A DNA stretch of 6,744 nt from Syntrophaceae bacterium PtaB.Bin038 (GCA_002067855.1 MVQS01000113.1:1-6744); one strand, 5' to 3'; counted from the first letter of the stretch, positions 1-5,547 are shown. Program-made: numbers and translations. The notes: a model not told the origin generated them from the letters alone.

Positions 1-7
1 GGATCTC

Positions 8-27
8 CCGGCCTGCCGCGGGGCCGG
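8..27 (-). terminator. GC-rich hairpin just after the triple-PAS gene (possible terminator)
   Basis: Immediately after the TAG stop of the PAS gene the minus strand reads CCGGCC, an 8-nt loop, then GGCCGG: a perfect 6-bp stem. The position suits a transcription terminator, but no T-run follows in the few bases left before the window edge, so an intrinsic terminator cannot be confirmed. Confidence 0.3.
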
Positions 28-1434
28 CTAGGACGATTTTCCGCTCTTGCGGTCCGTGCTCTTCTTCAGGGCGTTCTCGGCCACCTTCTGCTCCGTGATG
101 TCCTCCAGGGTCTCGACGGCCCCGACGAGCTCGCCCCGCGAATCGCGGATGACCGCGGCGGTGAACCGCAGCCAGCGTCCGCCCTTGCCGAGGTCGGGGA
201 AGAAATCGGTCGCCTCGTAGGCCTCCTCGATGAGATCGGATTTGCGGTATTTCCCCGAGTACCACTTGGACACCTTGTCCGCGGCGCGGTCCACGAGCAG
301 GTCGGCCATGCACGGCCTCTCCTTGCCGTAAAAGGCCCGCCAGTGCTGGTCGGTCCCGACCATGTCCTTCGCCTTCAGGTTGGTCAGCTTCTCCAGGGCC
401 CGGTTCCAGTAGAGGATCCGGTGGTCTTTGCCGATCACGAAGGCGGGGATGGAAAACCCCTGGACGATGCTGTGGAGCCTCTTCTCGCTTTCGATGACCT
501 GCTGCTCCGTCTCCTTGCGCTCCGTGATGTCCTCGAGGGTCTCGATGGCGCCCACCAGGGCCCCCCGGGAGCTCCGGATGGGGGAGACGGTGAACCTCAG
601 CCACCGGCCCTTCTCCCCGAGATCGGGGAAGAAGCCCTCGGCCTCGTAGGTGTCCTCGAGCAGCTTCGACTTCGCGACGCCTCCGTACCACTCGGGGATC
701 GTCTCGAGGGACTGGTCGACGAGCAGGTCCGCCATGCAGGGGCGCTCCTTGGCGTAGAAAGCCCTCCAGTGCCGGTTGGTGCCGATCATCTCCTCGGCCG
801 GGATCCGGCTGAGCTTCTCCAGGGCGCGGTTCCAGTAGAGGACCTTGTGGTCCAGCCCGATTACGAAGGTCGGGATGGGGGAGCCCTCGATGATGCTGAA
901 GAGCTGCTGCTCGCTCTCCCGCTGCGTCAGCTCCGCGACCTTGCGCTCCGTGATGTCCTCGAGGGTCTCGATGGCGCCGATGATCTCGCCGCGGGTGTCC
1001 CGGATCGCCGCGGCCGTGAAGCGCAGCCAGACGCCTTTCTCTCCCAGGGCGGGGAAGAAATCGGTCGCCTCGTAGGCCTCCTCCAGCAGGTCGGACTTCT
1101 TGTATTTGCCCTCGTACCACTTCGGGACCCGGTCGGCCGTGCCGTCGACCAGGAGGTCGGCCATGCAGGGCCTCGGCTCGGCGTAGAAGGCCCTCCAGTG
1201 CTGTTTCGTCCCCACCACCTCGCTCATCGGGATCTTGCTCAGCTGCTCGAGGGCCCGGTTCCAGTAGAGGATCCGGTGATCCTTCCCGATGACGAAGGCA
1301 GGGATGGAAAATCCCTGCACAATGCTGTGCAGCAGGTACGCGGACTCACGGGGGTCGCTCGGGAGAACCCCCTTGCCCATCGGGTCCCTGCCGCCCCGTC
1401 CGGCGTCCTTTTTCCGAACTGTTTTCTTGCTCAT
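28..1434 (-). CDS. Triple-PAS-domain protein without output domain
   Basis: A 468-aa soluble protein made almost entirely of three PAS sensor modules at about residues 36-165, 179-307 and 321-450, joined by short helical linkers. Each module has the same landmarks: an IPxFVIG strand, LYWNRALE, HWRAFY, RPCMADLLVD, WLRFT and a final ETLEDITE before the linker. A His (79, 222, 364) and a Cys (90, 233, 375) recur with identical 11-residue spacing. There is no signal peptide, membrane segment, histidine kinase, GGDEF, EAL or HTH domain; after the third PAS the chain ends in a Lys/Ser-rich tail. I chose the ATG at 1434 because GGAAAGGAGGG lies just upstream; the frame stays open to 1671, but that extension is Arg/Pro-rich and looks non-coding. 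PAS modules bind small ligands or mediate dimerisation, so a signal-sensing or scaffold role is likely. The ligand and partner cannot be read from the sequence. Confidence 0.9.
   Translation of the reverse strand: MSKKTVRKKDAGRGGRDPMGKGVLPSDPRESAYLLHSIVQGFSIPAFVIGKDHRILYWNRALEQLSKIPMSEVVGTKQHWRAFYAEPRPCMADLLVDGTADRVPKWYEGKYKKSDLLEEAYEATDFFPALGEKGVWLRFTAAAIRDTRGEIIGAIETLEDITERKVAELTQRESEQQLFSIIEGSPIPTFVIGLDHKVLYWNRALEKLSRIPAEEMIGTNRHWRAFYAKERPCMADLLVDQSLETIPEWYGGVAKSKLLEDTYEAEGFFPDLGEKGRWLRFTVSPIRSSRGALVGAIETLEDITERKETEQQVIESEKRLHSIVQGFSIPAFVIGKDHRILYWNRALEKLTNLKAKDMVGTDQHWRAFYGKERPCMADLLVDRAADKVSKWYSGKYRKSDLIEEAYEATDFFPDLGKGGRWLRFTAAVIRDSRGELVGAVETLEDITEQKVAENALKKSTDRKSGKSS
85..1329 (-). repeat. 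Three tandem PAS-coding repeats, period about 426 bp
   Basis: The segments 940-1329, 514-900 and 85-474 encode the three PAS modules. Modules 1 and 3 are closest: residues 35-63 and 320-348 are identical over 29 positions, while the DNA (about 1261-1332 against 409-480) carries scattered, mostly synonymous differences. Module 2 is more diverged (for example SIIEGSPIPTF instead of SIVQGFSIPAF). The A-B-A' pattern indicates internal duplication followed by purifying selection, or homogenisation of the outer copies. Confidence 0.9.
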
Positions 1435-1667
1435 GATCAAGCCCTCCTTTCCTGAAAAGCCCGCCCGGCCGCCTGCGCACCCGGCCGGGGCCGGATCCTG
1501 CGCGTTAGGGGCTCGCTGACGCGTTACCGATCGCCTCGACGTGCCTGCCGCGACAGGGCCCCGGTGTCTCTCCCGGCTTCGACGGCCGATACGGCGCGAC
1601 GGCCGCGAACCGGGCGGGAGCGCCCGGGGAATCCCTGGTTGAAGGATGCGCGAAATCCGGGGGAAAG

Positions 1668-1696
1668 ACAATAGGAGTAGATTATTAGTAAATCAA
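1668..1696 (-). promoter_or_regulatory. Candidate sigma-70-type promoter for the triple-PAS gene
   Basis: On the minus strand TTGATT (1691-1696) is followed after exactly 17 bp by TATTGT (1668-1673), each matching the -35 and -10 consensus at 4 of 6 positions, in the only AT-rich patch of the intergenic region. Transcription would start near 1660, giving a leader of about 225 nt. The match is modest and the leader long, so a promoter nearer the gene is possible. Confidence 0.35.
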
Positions 1697-1784
1697 TAGG
1701 TACTTCCTCATCCTCGCCGCGCCCCGCGCCTTCAAGAAATGACCGCGTCCTGCCGATAAAACCGGTACGAGCCGCCGGGTTCCC

Positions 1785-1813
1785 GCCCGGCCCCGCCCGA
1801 GGCGGGGCCGGGC
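1785..1813. repeat. Perfect 13-bp GC inverted repeat upstream of the pseudo-receiver gene
   Basis: GCCCGGCCCCGCC (1785-1797) and its exact reverse complement (1801-1813) flank the 3-nt loop CGA, ending 32 bp before the ATG at 1846. Neither strand has a T-run after the stem, so it is not a classical intrinsic terminator. It could be a leader hairpin acting on the plus-strand transcript, a protein-binding site, or a dispersed intergenic palindrome. Confidence 0.6.
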
Positions 1814-1845
1814 AAAACACTCCGCCGGCGAGCCGGCCGTCGACG

Positions 1846-2706
1846 ATGCAGATCCTTCCCCCCGCGGACAACCTGCTGCGCACCGCCGTCCATATCCTGA
1901 TCGGCTCGGGGCCGGGCCCTTCCGATCCGGGCATCGCGGAGTGCCTGCGGGAGATCTTCCCGGACACCTGCTGGCGGCTGGCCCTCCACGAGGCCGTCAC
2001 CGCGCACGCGGCCGTGTCGCTCGTGAGGAGCGTCCCCGTTCACCTTGCGATTCTCCTGCTCGACCGCGTGGACTGCACGCCGCCGGATGCGCGCGCCTTC
2101 GCGCCGGCCTCGCCTCTCGGGCTCCTCCGGATTCTCCGGTCGGCCTGGAACGTCCCCGTCGTGGCCGTGGCCGGCCGCCTGGTTGAAGCGGGCCGGGAAA
2201 AGGATGTCCTGGATAGCGGGGCCGACTGCGTCCTGCGGCACGCCCGGGGGCTGCGGTCGATCCGGTACCGGATCGAGGCGATGACGTCGGTCTTCTACTC
2301 GCGGAACCGCCTGGAGATTGCGGCGGATGTCCCGGCGTACGTGAAGAACCAGCTCCGGCGGTGGGACTCCGTCGCGGCCGTCGCCTTCGAGAGTTTCAGG
2401 AGATACGGCCGGGTCGTCATGGGGATCGAAGCCGACGCGGCCGACCCCGGGGGCGCGAAGTTCACCGCGATCAGCGCCAACCCCTTCGGCGGGTGGCCCG
2501 ACCGTGTCACCCGGCAGATGGCGCTCTCCTACGACCCCGAGTGCGAGGTCCTCGTCCGGTTCACCGACCTCGGCGGCCGGGTGCGCACGGAGAGGCTGCG
2601 CACCGGTCCCGAGGGCAACACCCCCAGGAAGGCGCACAAGATCGGCCTCCTCAACGACACGCTGCGCGCCGTCAGGGTCGAGCGCAGAATGGCGCCCGTC
2701 GGGTGA
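1846..2706 (+). CDS. Protein with degenerate receiver-like N-terminus, unknown C-terminus
   Basis: A 286-aa protein I do not recognise by family. The first half (about residues 12-147) resembles a response-regulator fold: HILIG as strand 1, HLAILLLD as strand 3 with Asp73 near the usual phosphorylation position, NVPVVAVAGRL as strand 4, and SGADCVLRH in the place of the usual AGADDYLxKP. The acidic pair after strand 1 and the conserved Lys are missing, so normal phosphorylation is unlikely. The second half (about 160-286) has no motif I know. No transmembrane segment or signal peptide is evident. ATG 1846 is the first conventional start after upstream stops at 1672 and 1678, but no clear Shine-Dalgarno precedes it. 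GC-rich third codon positions support this frame over the overlapping minus-strand frame. It is the only plus-strand gene and converges with the 108-aa gene. Confidence 0.65.
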   Translation: MQILPPADNLLRTAVHILIGSGPGPSDPGIAECLREIFPDTCWRLALHEAVTAHAAVSLVRSVPVHLAILLLDRVDCTPPDARAFAPASPLGLLRILRSAWNVPVVAVAGRLVEAGREKDVLDSGADCVLRHARGLRSIRYRIEAMTSVFYSRNRLEIAADVPAYVKNQLRRWDSVAAVAFESFRRYGRVVMGIEADAADPGGAKFTAISANPFGGWPDRVTRQMALSYDPECEVLVRFTDLGGRVRTERLRTGPEGNTPRKAHKIGLLNDTLRAVRVERRMAPVG

Positions 2707-2773
2707 GAAGGATGGGGCACAGGGTACAGGACCTTCCTCTCCATGAAAAGAGAAAGGGCGGAGTGCGGTGGAA

Positions 2774-2814
2774 GAAAAAGACAGAAGAGGGCGGCCCCGC
2801 CGGGACGGCCTCTT
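2774..2814 (-). terminator. Intrinsic terminator of the 108-aa gene
   Basis: On the minus strand, 25 bases after the stop at 2839, AAGAGG...CCTCTT arms enclose a GC-rich inner stem (2785-2814; one mismatch, one wobble and a bulged C), followed by the T-rich tract CTGTCTTTTTC. The opposite strand has only three T residues after the stem, so it mainly serves the minus strand, although the convergent plus-strand gene may share it. Confidence 0.7.
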
Positions 2815-2838
2815 TGCGATTGTGCAGAGGAGGCCCGT

Positions 2839-3165
2839 CTAGCCGTGGAAGCACGTCACGTCGAAGAAGTAACGCAGCCGGGCCCCGTCGCTCGTCCGGA
2901 TGACGAAGATCTCGTAGCTGCGCTTGCCCGCGTGCCGGATCTCCTGGGACTCGATGAACCAGTCGCAGCTGCGCAGGCCGTGAAGGCTCGAGATGTAGGC
3001 GTACTGATCGGCCAGGCCCTTGCGCCGGTCGCGGGCGTGGATCACGACGGCGTGCTCCATGTCGATGCCGTCCCCGCCCGACCAGTCCTCGGCCATTTCC
3101 AGGGCCACGGCCTTGCTGATGCCCCGGCGGGGCTTTTTCTGCCTGAACGCATCCAGAAGACCCAT
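2839..3165 (-). CDS. Conserved-looking small protein of unknown function (108 aa)
   Basis: I do not recognise this 108-aa protein. It starts MGLLDAFRQKKPRRGISKAVA, then has an acidic helix (EMAEDW, 23-28), a GGDGID turn, a strand (AVVIHA, 39-44), and a C-terminal half rich in aromatics: YAYISS, DWFIES, SYEIFVIR, and RYFFDVTCFHG at the end. It looks like a compact soluble alpha/beta protein, with two Cys (67 and 105), no signal peptide and no membrane segment. ATG 3165 follows a G-rich stretch (GGGGGGTGG) that may serve as a weak ribosome site. A near-consensus sigma-54 promoter lies 40-55 bp upstream and an intrinsic terminator follows, so it is probably a one-gene transcription unit. Compositional constraint and regulatory signals make it a credible gene. 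Confidence 0.75.
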   Translation of the reverse strand: MGLLDAFRQKKPRRGISKAVALEMAEDWSGGDGIDMEHAVVIHARDRRKGLADQYAYISSLHGLRSCDWFIESQEIRHAGKRSYEIFVIRTSDGARLRYFFDVTCFHG

Positions 3166-3192
3166 GGCGCACCACCCCCCGAACAGACGGAA

Positions 3193-3208
3193 TGCAGGTA
3201 TATCTGCA
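3193..3208. promoter_or_regulatory. Imperfect dyad TGCAG-N6-CTGCA over the -12 element and start
   Basis: TGCAGGTATATCTGCA reads nearly the same on both strands (perfect 5-bp arms). It overlaps the -12 element and the predicted transcription start of the sigma-54 promoter, a position where a repressor could act. It may be chance. Confidence 0.3.
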
Positions 3209-3220
3209 AGACACGTGCCT
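3205..3220 (-). promoter_or_regulatory. Sigma-54 (-24/-12) promoter of the 108-aa gene
   Basis: The minus strand reads AGGCACGTGTCTTGCA, matching the TGGCACG-N4-TTGCW consensus at every defined base except the first, with exact GG-N10-GC spacing. Counting the C of GC as -12 places the start near 3194, leaving a 29-nt leader before the ATG at 3165. It sits in the 78-bp gap after the PA2779-type gene. No copy of the dyad found upstream of the other two sigma-54 promoters was seen here. Confidence 0.75.
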
Positions 3221-3243
3221 TCCGGGAACGCGCGCGGCGTCGC

Positions 3244-3639
3244 TTACCGGATGACGATCTTCTTGTCCTGTAGGTAAAGGATCAGGAGGACCAGCAGGAT
3301 GATGATGAGCACCGCGACGACCGCGCCGCCGCCGTCACCCCCCGCCAGGACCCGGTCCGAGACCCCGGCCATGAGATGGACCTGTTCGTCCGTCATCGCC
3401 TGCAGCCGCTCGCGGGCTTCCCGCGTCGTGAGTCCGTGGGCCTCGAGCGCCGAGCGCACGATCTCCGTCTCGAGGGCCCGCTGCACCCGGCCGAGTTCTT
3501 CGCCGCGGATCGTGCCCGGATCGGGCGCCGAGGCCAGTCCCCCCATGATCCCCGCCGCGGCGGGGGACGTGAGGAAGGCCGTCAGGCAGCAGGCAAGCGC
3601 GGCGGCAAGCAGCGGGTTTCTCAGCTTCGAAAGCGTCAT
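3244..3639 (-). CDS. PA2779-type small membrane protein (DUF6627-like)
   Basis: A 131-aa envelope protein. Residues 1-29 form a signal peptide (basic start, LLAAALACCLTAFL core, SPAAAG cleavage region). A helical middle (about 46-91) contains EELGRVQRALETEIVRSALEAHGLT and AMTDEQVHLMA, then a Gly-rich hinge (GGDGGG, 100-105), a hydrophobic membrane segment (106-123) and a short basic tail. This order (signal peptide, helical pair ending in a D-E-Q-V type motif, Gly-rich hinge, C-terminal membrane helix) is that of the PA2779 family, whose function is unknown and which often neighbours a PA2778-type cysteine peptidase; no such peptidase is present here. ATG 3639 follows GAGGAGG with good spacing. 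It begins 9 bp after the stop of the 101-aa gene, so the two are probably co-transcribed. Confidence 0.85.
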   Translation of the reverse strand: MTLSKLRNPLLAAALACCLTAFLTSPAAAGIMGGLASAPDPGTIRGEELGRVQRALETEIVRSALEAHGLTTREARERLQAMTDEQVHLMAGVSDRVLAGGDGGGAVVAVLIIILLVLLILYLQDKKIVIR

Positions 3640-3648
3640 GACACCTCC

Positions 3649-3954
3649 TCACCCCGCAGGACGCCCGGGCGCCGGGGGTCTTTGTTTCCGGAACGTCGCA
3701 CGGATCGTGTGGTCCTCCGTGACGTTGGTGAACATGTACATGCTCACGGGACCGATCGAGACGCCGTCCACCTCGATGTCGCAGATCGCGTAGCCTTCCC
3801 AGGGCCGGATGACGAACATCTTGCTCAGGCCGAAGCCGACGGACAGGCGTGAGGAGGGGGTGATGACCCCCCCGTGCCCGGAGGTGGCCGTGATGGTCAC
3901 CACGGACCGCATGCGCTCCGTGGAAGGGGTGGACTCGTTACGCGGCATGGTCAT
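3649..3954 (-). CDS. Orphan InlB-type B-repeat protein (101 aa)
   Basis: A 101-aa protein that is essentially one divergent InlB-type B-repeat (about residues 18-91): VVTITATSGHGG, ITPSS, LSKMFVI, GYAICDIEVDGVSIG, YMFTNVTEDHTIRATF. It aligns without gaps to the C-terminal domain of the next upstream gene at about 45% identity, so it is probably a duplicated copy of that module. Such repeats are usually extracellular, yet I see no signal peptide here: the N-terminus is MTMPRNESTPSTERM. ATG 3954 has AAGGAG 12 nt upstream, slightly far. A strong terminator separates it from the upstream gene, and no promoter of its own was found. The PA2779-type gene begins 9 bp after its stop. It could be a functional small protein or a remnant of a larger one; the tight coupling downstream favours function. 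Confidence 0.7.
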   Translation of the reverse strand: MTMPRNESTPSTERMRSVVTITATSGHGGVITPSSRLSVGFGLSKMFVIRPWEGYAICDIEVDGVSIGPVSMYMFTNVTEDHTIRATFRKQRPPAPGRPAG

Positions 3955-3984
3955 GGGTTGATGAATCTCCTTGCCCCGCAGCCG

Positions 3985-4042
3985 GAAAAAATCCCCCCCG
4001 GGGAACAGAGGGGGCATAAAACTGAAATTCCCCGGGGAGGGA
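3985..4042 (-). terminator. Strong intrinsic terminator after the FN3-BACON gene
   Basis: The minus strand has arms TCCCTCCCCGGGGAA (4028-4042) and TTCCCCGGGGGGGA (3992-4005), pairing over 14 bp with one bulged T around a loop of about 22 nt, followed directly by six T residues. It lies 20 bp after the stop at 4062 and should block most read-through into the 101-aa gene. Confidence 0.85.
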
Positions 4043-4061
4043 TCCTCTCGCTGACGACCCG

Positions 4062-4895
4062 TCACTTCCTCTTGAACGTCGCGCTGATCGTCTGGTTGCT
4101 CTTCACGCCGGAAAACGTGTAGGACTTGACGGCGCCGACGGAGACGCCGTTCACCTTGACGTCGTAGATCTTGTAGAACCACCGCGGCGAGACGGTGAAC
4201 GTCTTGCTCGACCCCGCGGCGACCGTGACCGTTCCGGAGGGCGAGATCGAGCCGCCCGTCCCGGCCGATGCCGTGATGGTCACGGTGCTCGCCGCCGCGC
4301 CCTGCTGGCTGACCGTGAAGGTGCTGCCGGCGACGGTCATGGTTGCCGACCTGGACGACGGGCTCGTGTTGGCGGCCACGGAGTACCCGACCGTCCCCGG
4401 CCCGGTGCCGCCCGAGCCCGACGTGATCGTGACCCACGAGGCACCGCTTGAGGCGCTCCACGTGCAGGCGGACGGGGCGTTCACCGTCACGCTTCCCTTG
4501 CCCCCCGCGGAGACGAAGGACTGGCTCGCCGGGGAGATCGAATAGGTGCACACCGCGGCGGGCGGCGTGTAGGAGATCTCCCTGGAATAGGCGCTTTCCC
4601 GGCCCGTCGAGTCGTAGGCCCTGCAGGCGAAATAGTACGTCCGGCCCGTTTCGAGGCCGCTGATGTTGACGCCCGTCCAGTTGCCCACGTCGACCGTGCT
4701 GGAATAGTTCCCGCTTGCCGTCCCGTAACCGACCCTGTAGCCCGCCACGGTCGGCTCCGTGTTGGCGTCCCAGGCCAGCGTAACGGCCGCCGCCCCCGCC
4801 TGCCGGGCCGGCAGCGTCAGGATCAGCATCACGAGGATCGCAATCCGGGGGCCGGGGAGTGTCTTTCGAGAAAAGGATCTTCCTGTCGCTGCCAT
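4062..4895 (-). CDS. Secreted FN3-BACON-InlB-repeat protein (277 aa)
   Basis: A small secreted protein of three beta-sandwich-type modules. Residues 1-36 are a signal peptide (basic start, IAILVMLILTLP core, AGA-A cleavage). Residues 37-112 form a fibronectin type III domain (TLAWDAN, GYRVGYG, ISGLETGRTYYFACRAYD). Residues 116-200 form a BACON domain (CTYSISPAS, CTWSASSGASWVTITSG, RSATMTVAG, FTVSQQ). Residues 204-275 form a divergent InlB-type B-repeat (TVTITASAGTGG, KTFTVSP, YDVKVNGVSVG, ATFKRK). No enzyme domain, PEP-CTERM or LPXTG sorting signal, or membrane anchor is visible. FN3 and BACON modules bind carbohydrate or protein surfaces, so adhesion or matrix binding is a reasonable inference. 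ATG 4895 follows CAGGAG; the upstream extension is open but lacks this site. A sigma-54 promoter upstream and a terminator downstream make it a single-gene unit. Confidence 0.88.
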   Translation of the reverse strand: MAATGRSFSRKTLPGPRIAILVMLILTLPARQAGAAAVTLAWDANTEPTVAGYRVGYGTASGNYSSTVDVGNWTGVNISGLETGRTYYFACRAYDSTGRESAYSREISYTPPAAVCTYSISPASQSFVSAGGKGSVTVNAPSACTWSASSGASWVTITSGSGGTGPGTVGYSVAANTSPSSRSATMTVAGSTFTVSQQGAAASTVTITASAGTGGSISPSGTVTVAAGSSKTFTVSPRWFYKIYDVKVNGVSVGAVKSYTFSGVKSNQTISATFKRK

Positions 4896-4948
4896 TCGGG
4901 GCTCCTGCGTTCCGGACAGAGGCCGGGAGACGCCGCGCGGTGCATATA

Positions 4949-4964
4949 GGCAACGAGCATACCA
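4949..4964 (-). promoter_or_regulatory. Sigma-54 (-24/-12) promoter of the FN3-BACON gene
   Basis: The minus strand reads TGGTATGCTCGTTGCC. GG and GC are exactly 10 bp apart, and TGG, the A, the G before the spacer and TTGC match the consensus; the C-to-T changes and final C are deviations. Predicted start near 4938, leader 43 nt. An AT-rich tract and a dyad shared with the receiver-gene promoter lie upstream. Confidence 0.65.
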
Positions 4965-4980
4965 TCGAGGGGGGAGAGGA

Positions 4981-5018
4981 ATGCAGATAATCGATTTTAT
5001 TGATGAAATTGAATTGAA
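4981..5018. promoter_or_regulatory. AT-rich tract between promoter and upstream dyad
   Basis: This run of mostly A and T (for example ATAATCGATTTTATTGATGA) stands out in GC-rich DNA. It occupies about -43 to -80 relative to the predicted start at 4938, where sigma-54 promoters commonly have a bending site. No exact IHF consensus is present, so intrinsic curvature or a weak IHF site is inferred. Confidence 0.4.
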
Positions 5019-5055
5019 GGAAGCGGCGGGCCGTACGGGAGAGACGGGCCTCAAT

Positions 5056-5071
5056 GGAGGGTTTCCCCTTC
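5056..5071 (-). promoter_or_regulatory. Upstream activator dyad of the FN3-BACON promoter
   Basis: The minus strand reads GAAGGGGAAACCCTCC, identical at 14 of 16 positions to the dyad at 5649-5664. It is centred about 126 bp upstream of the predicted start at 4938, a typical enhancer distance for sigma-54 activators. A further half-site, GAAGGGAAAA, lies at 5129-5138. Confidence 0.55.
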
Positions 5072-5143
5072 ATTAAGAGGGGGTACGTTTTTAAAACATC
5101 AGCGATTCAAGGGACTTGTTTCGTATGTTTTTCCCTTCACCCA

Positions 5144-5512
5144 TCACTGCATCGCCGCGGGGGAGTCGGTGCTGCAGAGGAAACGGATCGCCTTGAGAAG
5201 CTCCTGGAAGGGGACCGGCTTGTAGAAGCATGCGTGGGCGCCCGATTTCTCGAAATCGTTCACGTTGACATGACCGGTCATCCCGATGATCCGGATGTGG
5301 GGGTACTTTTCCCGAACCGCCCGGCAGAGCTCGAAGCCCGTCATTTCCGGCATGACCGCATCGGTGATGACGACGTCGAACGGGGCGCTCTCCAGCAGTC
5401 GAAGCGCCTTCAGGCCGTTCTCGGCCGCCTCCGCTTCGTAACCCGCCCGCACGAGGTAGAGTTTCAGGATCTCCGTCATGAACGGATCGTCGTCTACGAC
5501 CAGGACTCTCAT
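5144..5512 (-). CDS. Single-domain response regulator (receiver only)
   Basis: A 122-aa stand-alone receiver of a two-component system. All catalytic residues are present: the acidic cluster Asp7-Asp8-Asp9 for Mg2+, the phosphoacceptor Asp51 in VVITDAVMPEMTG, Thr79 in GMTG, and Lys98 in FYKPVPF. No DNA-binding or enzymatic output follows; the protein ends a few residues after the last helix (ELLKAIRFLCSTDSPAAMQ). Such proteins pass phosphoryl groups or act by binding partners. The kinase is not in the window. ATG 5512 has only a weak ribosome site (GCGGTGA). A sigma-54 promoter starts transcription about 25 nt before it, and the upstream neighbour encodes a sigma-54 activator with its own receiver, so both may belong to one signalling route. 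It has four Cys or near-surface aromatic substitutions of no clear meaning and is not a CheY motor-binding protein by any feature I can see. Confidence 0.92.
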   Translation of the reverse strand: MRVLVVDDDPFMTEILKLYLVRAGYEAEAAENGLKALRLLESAPFDVVITDAVMPEMTGFELCRAVREKYPHIRIIGMTGHVNVNDFEKSGAHACFYKPVPFQELLKAIRFLCSTDSPAAMQ

Positions 5513-5547
5513 ACGCCGTCACCGCTTTTCTTGGTGGGGGGTGATAC

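Larger units (their letters stand above)
1435..1845. other. 411-bp divergent intergenic region
   Basis: This gene-free stretch separates the divergent PAS gene and the plus-strand pseudo-receiver gene. It holds the PAS-gene ribosome binding site (1437-1447), an AT-rich patch at about 1664-1705 with a candidate sigma-70-type promoter, and a strong 13-bp GC hairpin at 1785-1813. The open frames crossing it encode Arg/Pro/Gly-rich sequence and I do not believe they are genes. No sigma-54 -24/-12 element was found for either flanking gene, and no known riboswitch could be recognised. Confidence 0.6.

Noticed and set aside
343..1455. Plus-strand 370-residue open frame opposite the PAS gene
   Set aside because: It mirrors the PAS repeats in an Asp/Gly/Leu-rich translation and has no independent domain; the minus-strand PAS protein explains the DNA.
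1435..1660. Possible cyclic-di-GMP riboswitch in the PAS-gene leader
   Set aside because: A stretch reading GTCGAAGCCGGGAGAGACACC loosely recalls the GEMM core, but the conserved GACGCAAAGCC and paired elements are not present.
1435..1671. N-terminal extension of the triple-PAS gene up to an ATG at 1671
   Set aside because: The added 79 residues are Arg/Pro/Gly-rich without domain character, while the ATG at 1434 has a strong ribosome site directly upstream.
1801..1816. Sigma-54-like TTTTGC element on the minus strand upstream of the PAS gene
   Set aside because: The nearest GG is at 11 rather than 10 bp and the -24 region does not match TGGCAC, so it fails the strict spacing rule.
1732..2637. 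Long minus-strand open frame opposite the pseudo-receiver gene
   Set aside because: Its translation is Arg/Gly/Pro-rich with no recognisable fold, and third-position GC bias favours the plus-strand frame. A long antisense frame is expected in GC-rich DNA.
3955..5073. Continuous minus-strand frame running from 5073 into the 101-aa InlB-repeat gene
   Set aside because: Across 4062-4895 it is out of frame with the clear FN3-BACON-InlB protein and is low-complexity; it also crosses a strong terminator. Only the segment from the ATG at 3954 is coding.
5105..5138. Terminator after the stand-alone receiver gene
   Set aside because: AAGGGA and TCCCTT can pair around a 17-nt loop, but the stem is short, AT-containing and not followed directly by a T-run.
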